A stretch of DNA of 64,000 nt, from positions 4,024,322-4,088,321 of the forward strand of contig JAKJHU010000065.1 in assembly GCA_022316685.1 (NCBI GenBank). Reading direction: 5' to 3'. The DNA is from Progne subis subis. Lineage: Eukaryota; Chordata; Aves; Passeriformes; Hirundinidae. This document shows, piece after piece, positions 59,101 through 64,000 of this stretch (the first letter of the stretch is position 1; each line of letters begins with the position of its first letter). The position numbers and the translations under genes were made by a program. The notes beneath the pieces were generated by a model. It made no database searches. It was not told the DNA's origin and saw only the letters and a program-made list of their open reading frames with translations.

Positions 59101-61724
59101 TACACCTCAGGACTTACGGTAGCGTTTATTTTAGTTCAAAATAAACGGTGCACTTTAGGAATCTGGGTTTGGTGGTTTGGTTTTTTTTACAGCTGGCGTG
59201 TGTTCTCAGCACTGGGCAGGAGGAGAGAGCTGTGGGGAGGCCCGGAGAGGAGGCATTGCTCAAACTGGCAGCACGGGGGTCCCACGGCATCCGTGCGGTG
59301 CCAGCCCTGGCACACCAGAAAGGGAGGAGAGGAGAGATGGGCTGGGCAGGTGGAGGAGCACTGACTGCACCCAGCGACCCCCAGCTCCGCTGTCATCTCG
59401 AGGATGGGCTGCTAGACCCCGAAGGTGGGCAGCAGAACTGGTGCAGGACATTATCTTCCCTGCCGAGGAAGGGGAGGGGGCAAGAAAGAAAAGAGACAGA
59501 GGAAGAGAATCACAGGGAACAGCATTAGGAAAATTCAGCGTGAAATCCGTTTGCTTTTGTTCTCAAATCCACAAACACGGTGAGCTGTCTGTGAGCACCG
59601 CCCAGTGTACCCATTTCCACCTCAGAGACAGGACTCTCCACAAAGGGAAGAACTGCCCAGCGAGCCAAGGCCAACGCTGATGACATAAACTCCGAGAAAA
59701 ACACTGCTTTGAAAGGGCCCCTTCTGGTTTTCCCATTAGAAAAATCACATTAGGCAGTCAAATACGTACCCAGCCTAATGTGGCCACGGCCCCTTCGTTT
59801 TCCCACAAGGTCTTTTCAGCGCCCAGGTTCTGCTGGGAACGCAGAACAGCTGCATGCCCCTTCTGCAGGTGGCTCACACAGAAATCCTGGCGGTGACCAG
59901 CCCTGCTCCCCACTCCCCCACCCTCCCAGGGGCCAGGAGAGCTCTGTCTCCAGGAGGAGTTGCCAGCATCATGAATGGTGCCACCAGGCAGGAGCAGTTT
60001 GGAATGCCCACATCTGTAATGCTGTGAGTGCTTTATGGCAGGGAAGGGGATGCTGGAGGCTCCAGCCACTTCTGAACCAGCGACACAACCACGAGGGGCC
60101 ACTTCCCTTCAAGGAGAGAACAAGGCTAAGGGAGGGGGGATGGAAAGGAACACAATGAGGGAAGGAAAAACGAGAAAACCCCGAACCAAATCTCAGGCTA
60201 CCCTGCCCGTTCCCCGACTGTGCTCGGGAACACAATCCACCCTTTGCACTCCCTGCGTACACGCCGGCATCCAGTGGAAAATTACAAGTGTTACTCTAAT
60301 TCTGCCAGCTTTCCTTTGCCATAGGGTGTGAGCACAGACGCCTTATGTAATCAGCTGAACCTCACACTGACTTAGGGCAGGATTTGGTCACAGCTTGGAC
60401 CTGGTTTGCTCTGTCCATCTGCATCCTGCCTCTCTGGGCGACGTGCTGCTGGTCTGGGCCGTGCTGCTCTCGCTCCTTCGCTCAGTTTGAAAATTAAAAT
60501 ACCGTCAAGCTTTTACATCTCTGCGTGTTCTAGAGGGTGCTTAAACGTGCTGAGGTACACAGCCGGGCAGCTGCAGTTAGAAATTAGATCCCTATTCAAC
60601 ATTCTTTGGGTAGAAAATGTCAATGAAGAGCCGTATCAGTTCTAAAAAGAATTCTGAAGTGCAGCTCCTTCAGGTATGTCTTCACCTGGGACTGAGTGCT
60701 GACTGGAAGCTAGCACAGGACCAGGGATTCTGCTGCACGGGCTGGGATGTCTCTAGAGGTGTTTGTAGGGAGGACACAAGAAGCATTTCCTTTGTGTCTC
60801 AGGGAAGGGTACAGCACCCAGCAGTGGGGAAAAAGAAACTGAGAGTTGCAGAGTTCATTTATCTGTAAAAGAGGTATTTTCCATTTTAGGGGTATAAGCT
60901 ATTTCCCAGTGTTCCCTGGCCGTGCTGGCCAGTGCAAGAATTCCCACTGTGCTCTGGAGAAGAGTTAAGGAAAACCAAACCACTCTACTGCATGATAGAA
61001 GCATCTGAAAGCTCAGCATCGTTGCAGGGGGAGCCTCTGTGTTAACCAGTTACGGTGGCAAAACGGCTCCAAAGCCTCCCAGGGGCTCAGACAGAAAGAA
61101 ATAGCACAATCAATCCTTCTATCATCGTCCACACAGTGGTTTGTTGCATGTAAGCCAACATTACCTGGTGAAACAAAGATTCCACATTAAAATTTCACAC
61201 AAGCACAGTATTTTCAGAATGACGGTTTTACCTCCCAGAGGTGCTGATTAAACATTAAGCAGGCAGAGACTGCAAGAAAATGATGGGATTTCTTTGGTAC
61301 TATAACATCCTTTGCATTATCATTTTGTTTTCACAGGTCTCACTGGGGAAAAAAAGAAAGAAAAGAAAAGTCTCTAGCTTCACGATTTAAAAAATGGTCT
61401 TTGGAGATGATAAGGGCATCTAATTTGAGCTCAGAGGGATGGAAGGTAGAGTGGATGGAGACAGGAATGAGTGACAGCCAAAATGTCATGCAAATCAGAA
61501 CGAGGAAATCGCAGTTATGAACAAACACATCAGATGGAAAGATGCTCAGACATTAGTGGTAAGCAAATCTGTCCACAGCTGCAGTTTGCATACATCAGCC
61601 TGTTCCATGCCCACAGAGGGAATGCAGAGAGGGACAGGGCTGGGAATCCCCAGCACGGGGTTTTTGCTGTGTGAGGAGCCTGCACGGACGGGCTGAGGGT
61701 CCCACTGAAGCTGGCCTAAAGCTG
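56106..61724. other. Unique non-coding sequence with short A-rich tracts
   Basis: No CR1 and no array in 5.6 kb. It contains a T-rich patch (56535-56560), an A-rich tract (56917-56964) and a G/A patch (58220-58244). A plus-strand donor-like CTTCAG|GTATGT at about 60674 follows a short open frame (EIRSLFNILWVENVNEEPYQF), but that frame ends before the donor, so no exon is called. Overlapping frames at 58503-59680 are not supported. Confidence 0.5.
56917..56964. repeat. Poly-A / GAA tract
   Basis: A-runs interrupted by GAAGAAGAAA, about 48 bp. Confidence 0.9.
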
Positions 61725-61975
61725 GTCACAGAATCCCAGACTGCCTTGGGTGGGAAGGGACCCTAAATCCCACCCAGTGCCAGCCCTGCCATGGCAGGGA
61801 CACCTCCCACTGTCCCAGGCTGTCCCCAGTGTCCAGCCTGGCCTTGGGCACTGCCAGGGATCCAGGGGCAGCCCCAGCTGCTCTGGGCACCCTGTGCCAG
61901 GGCCTCAACACCCTCCTGAAAACAATTTATTGCCTTTATCGATCCTAAACCTGCTCTCTGTCAGTTTAGAGCCTC
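61725..61975 (-). mobile_element. CR1 LINE 3' fragment
   Basis: It begins TCACAGAATCCCAGACTGCC (antisense 3' end), then 'GGGTGGGAAGGGACC', 'CCATGGCAGGGACACCTCCC', 'CACTGCCAGGGATCCAGGGG' and 'GCTCTGGGCACCCTGTGCC', in complete CR1 order over about 250 bp. Confidence 0.95.
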
Positions 61976-63264
61976 AGCAAGCGTGCTTAGAAAATGCTGG
62001 GAACAAACATCCTCAGACAATTCACGGAGCTGACTGAATTCCCCTTCTCCAGATGCCAATTCATCCCTGGGCTTTGCTCAGCTCAGATTCCAGCTGCAAG
62101 GCCTCTGAGGTGGTGATGCAGCTGGATCGAGCCAGAGGCTCAGCAGATGAAGGACAGGACTACCTGGATTTCCACTTCCTCAGGGTGTCCCACGTTTCCT
62201 TTACTCTGCCCTTCGCACCAGATTTAAAATCTGCATTCCAGTGACCTCCAACAAAGCCAGAGCAGCTCCTGGGACCTGCAGCTTCCAGCTAGGCAGGAAG
62301 GGGAAGGGAGGCAGAGAAGCCAAGCTACAGACGTTGCTGGTCTATTTTTTAATTCCCGAACAGAAATAACCCAAAAAGAGCAAGCAGAGGAGGCATATGG
62401 GCTAACTGGAACCCAGACAAGTATCTAGCTGCAAGGACACGACAGGCTCAGGCTTCCCAAGAGTTCCCTTGGAAGAGGGGAATGCAAGATAACTTGTATT
62501 ATTTCTGTCCATTTCAAGCACTGTAAAATGAGTGAGGGATTACTGCAATAGCTGCAGTTATTAAAAATGCATTATTTCCCTATTAACAATTCAAAACAGA
62601 TGCCAAAGATCGTCTCGACTAGAAATAAAACTGCTGGAGTGAATAAAACATCCAGCAATTAGCTAACAGCAAATCAGAGATGCTCCAGATTTCACTGTAG
62701 TGCATTCATTAATTGCTTCTTTCAGAGCAAATTGAATTTTTAATTCTGGGCTACGAAATTAATCCCTCTGTGTATTTTCTAAATAAAGCCTCAAAACTGA
62801 AGCCAGACCAAAGCATCCACGTCTGTTAGTTTTGTTTCTAATGATTTCTATTTATAAATTGATAAATGGGAAGGCTACAAGCTAAATTTAATACCATTAA
62901 GCGTATGTGGAAATGCAGAGCCCAATCCTGTCAGAGCTCTAGCAGCTCATTTCCATTCACAGCAAGGGGAGCCCCATGTTCAGGTCCTGTACAAAAGCAG
63001 GTGCACCATTTGCACCTGACTCAGGGATTACAGCTGTGGGCACGGCAGTTTGGGTTAAACAACTCCAGAAATGGAAATTATGGGCAAGCCAAACCAACTC
63101 CTGCCACGGGGACAGCTGTCACAGCCTGGCTCCAGCACAGCAGCACATCCGTGAGCAGGGACAGCGCTGTGTAATTCGGAATGAGGTTCTGGAGAATAAA
63201 GCTTTCCATTTTGCAGCTCCTTCTGTCCTTCCCAAGAACAGGGGGCGGTGGGATGAAGGATGAT
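61976..63264. other. Unique non-coding sequence, part possibly conserved
   Basis: The part 62500-62900 is AT-rich, repeat-free and dense in TAAT/ATTA cores, including ATTAATTGC and TTTTTAATTC. By texture it resembles conserved enhancer-type sequence. No exon recognised. Confidence 0.5.
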
Positions 63265-63325
63265 TTGTGTTAGAAGGGACCTGTGGAGGCGTGGACCGTG
63301 CAGTCCTTGCTCAGAGCAGGGTGCG
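63265..63325 (-). mobile_element. CR1 LINE remnant
   Basis: About 60 bp: TTAGAAGGGACCTGTGGAGG, then 'GCAGTCCTTGCTCAGAGCAGG', comparable to the GGAAGGGACCTCTGGAG...CTGCTCAGAGCAGG portion of antisense avian CR1. Short and diverged, so confidence is modest. Confidence 0.5.
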
Positions 63326-63529
63326 GGCAGTGAACTGAGCTGAGCATGGCTGAGGACAGGGACCTCACTTCCTCTGCTGGCCTCTGGCCCAACGTCTGAG
63401 CAAGCTCAAGCTGCAGTTCCCTCTCTCCCTGCCTTGTATCCAATTGGAATTTTCCTGACTGCAGTTTGTTTTGGTTGCCTCTTGTCCCTGGAGAGAGGCT
63501 GCCTGCAGCTTTTCCATATTTTCCTAAGC

Positions 63530-63905
63530 ACAGAACCCCAGACCGGGCTGGGTTGGAAGGACCTTAAAGTGACACCTTCCACTGTCCCTCCAAGCCCTGT
63601 CCGACCTGGCCTGGGACACTGCCAGGGATCCAGGGGCAGCCACAGCTTCTCCGGGCACCCTGACGACTCTTTGAGTGAAGGATTTCTTCCTTGATGTCCA
63701 ACCTGAGCCTGCCCAGCCCAGCCCAGCCTGAGGCAGTTCCCTCTGCTCCTGTTCCTGTCCCCTGGGAGCAGAGCCCCCTCTTCCCTGGATGTCAGGGAGT
63801 TGTGCAGAGCCATAATAAAAATAATAATAATAATAATAATAGCAACAACAACAACCACCCCACAATATTTAAACAATATTCCCCCTGAGCCTAAACTTTC
63901 TTGAG
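63530..63905 (-). mobile_element. CR1 LINE 3' fragment split by an AAT microsatellite
   Basis: Antisense CR1 from CACAGAACCCCAGACCGGGC through 'CACTGCCAGGGATCCAGGGG', 'TTGATGTCCAACCTGAGCCT' and 'GAGTTGTGCAGAGCCATAA'. There the expected continuation is displaced by (AAT)n/(AAC)n sequence (63811-63856) and resumes at CCCCCTGAGCCTAAACTTTC. Confidence 0.9.
63811..63856. repeat. (AAT)n (CAA)n microsatellite inside a CR1 copy
   Basis: About nine AAT units followed by four CAA units, sitting at the 'GCCATAA' position of the CR1 copy and probably grown from it. Confidence 0.95.
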
Positions 63906-64000
63906 AGGAAAGAAGGCCAGGAATGAGTTCCTTCCCACTGCCCACAGCCTTGGGCACTCTGAAAACTGCACAGCCTTTACCCATCCAGAGCAGGGATTTC
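63906..64000. other. Unique sequence to window end
   Basis: Last 95 bases. Nothing recognised. Confidence 0.6.

Noticed and set aside
1..64000. CRISPR arrays, bacterial operons, tRNA and rRNA genes
   Set aside because: The tandem arrays have no unique spacers, the genome is vertebrate in character, and no tRNA A/B-box pair or rRNA core was seen on reading.

Overview
This window looks like nuclear, largely non-coding DNA from a bird, possibly a passerine or another neoavian. The main evidence is at least twelve short, 5'-truncated copies of a CR1-type LINE, recognisable by the 3'-end signature around 'GGTCCCTTCCAACCCAA' and its reverse complement. The many simple repeats and GC-rich minisatellites fit the same picture. 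I see no bacterial operons, tRNA or rRNA genes, CRISPR arrays, or complete protein-coding genes. Almost all open frames are short chance ORFs, and the longest ones lie in tandem arrays whose unit contains no stop codon.

Layout: 1-34 kb is mostly unique sequence with scattered CR1 fragments, a possible solo LTR (about 12.2-12.7 kb) holding a perfect 21-bp hairpin, homopolymer and microsatellite tracts, and a 430-bp homopurine tract around (GGGAA)24 at 28.8-29.2 kb. A strong CpG island covers about 34.0-35.46 kb. On its left edge, on the minus strand, is a candidate first coding exon (ATG at 34485, donor AG|GTAAGG at 34409). A second candidate minus-strand first exon with the same splice phase lies at 22783-22850, and a weaker internal-exon candidate at 5627-5666. 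My working model, which is inference, is that 1-34 kb is the large first intron of a minus-strand gene with alternative first exons, and that the sequence right of about 35.5 kb is upstream of it. I could not identify the gene.

The right half is rich in minisatellites: an 80-bp array (39.1-39.7 kb), a 1.4-kb array of about 52 units of 23-28 bp with higher-order structure (47.1-48.5 kb), two arrays 2.2 kb apart sharing one 21-bp motif (52.55-52.84 and 55.03-55.39 kb), and a 19-bp array carrying TTCCAGAA in most units (55.79-56.11 kb). Between and beyond them the DNA is unique sequence, CR1 fragments and one possible LTR-like promoter segment (53.0-53.6 kb).

Nothing here forms a pathway or gene system. 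The items most worth following up are the CpG-island promoter with its candidate alternative first exons, and the minisatellite cluster, whose units carry forkhead-like and heat-shock-element-like motifs.
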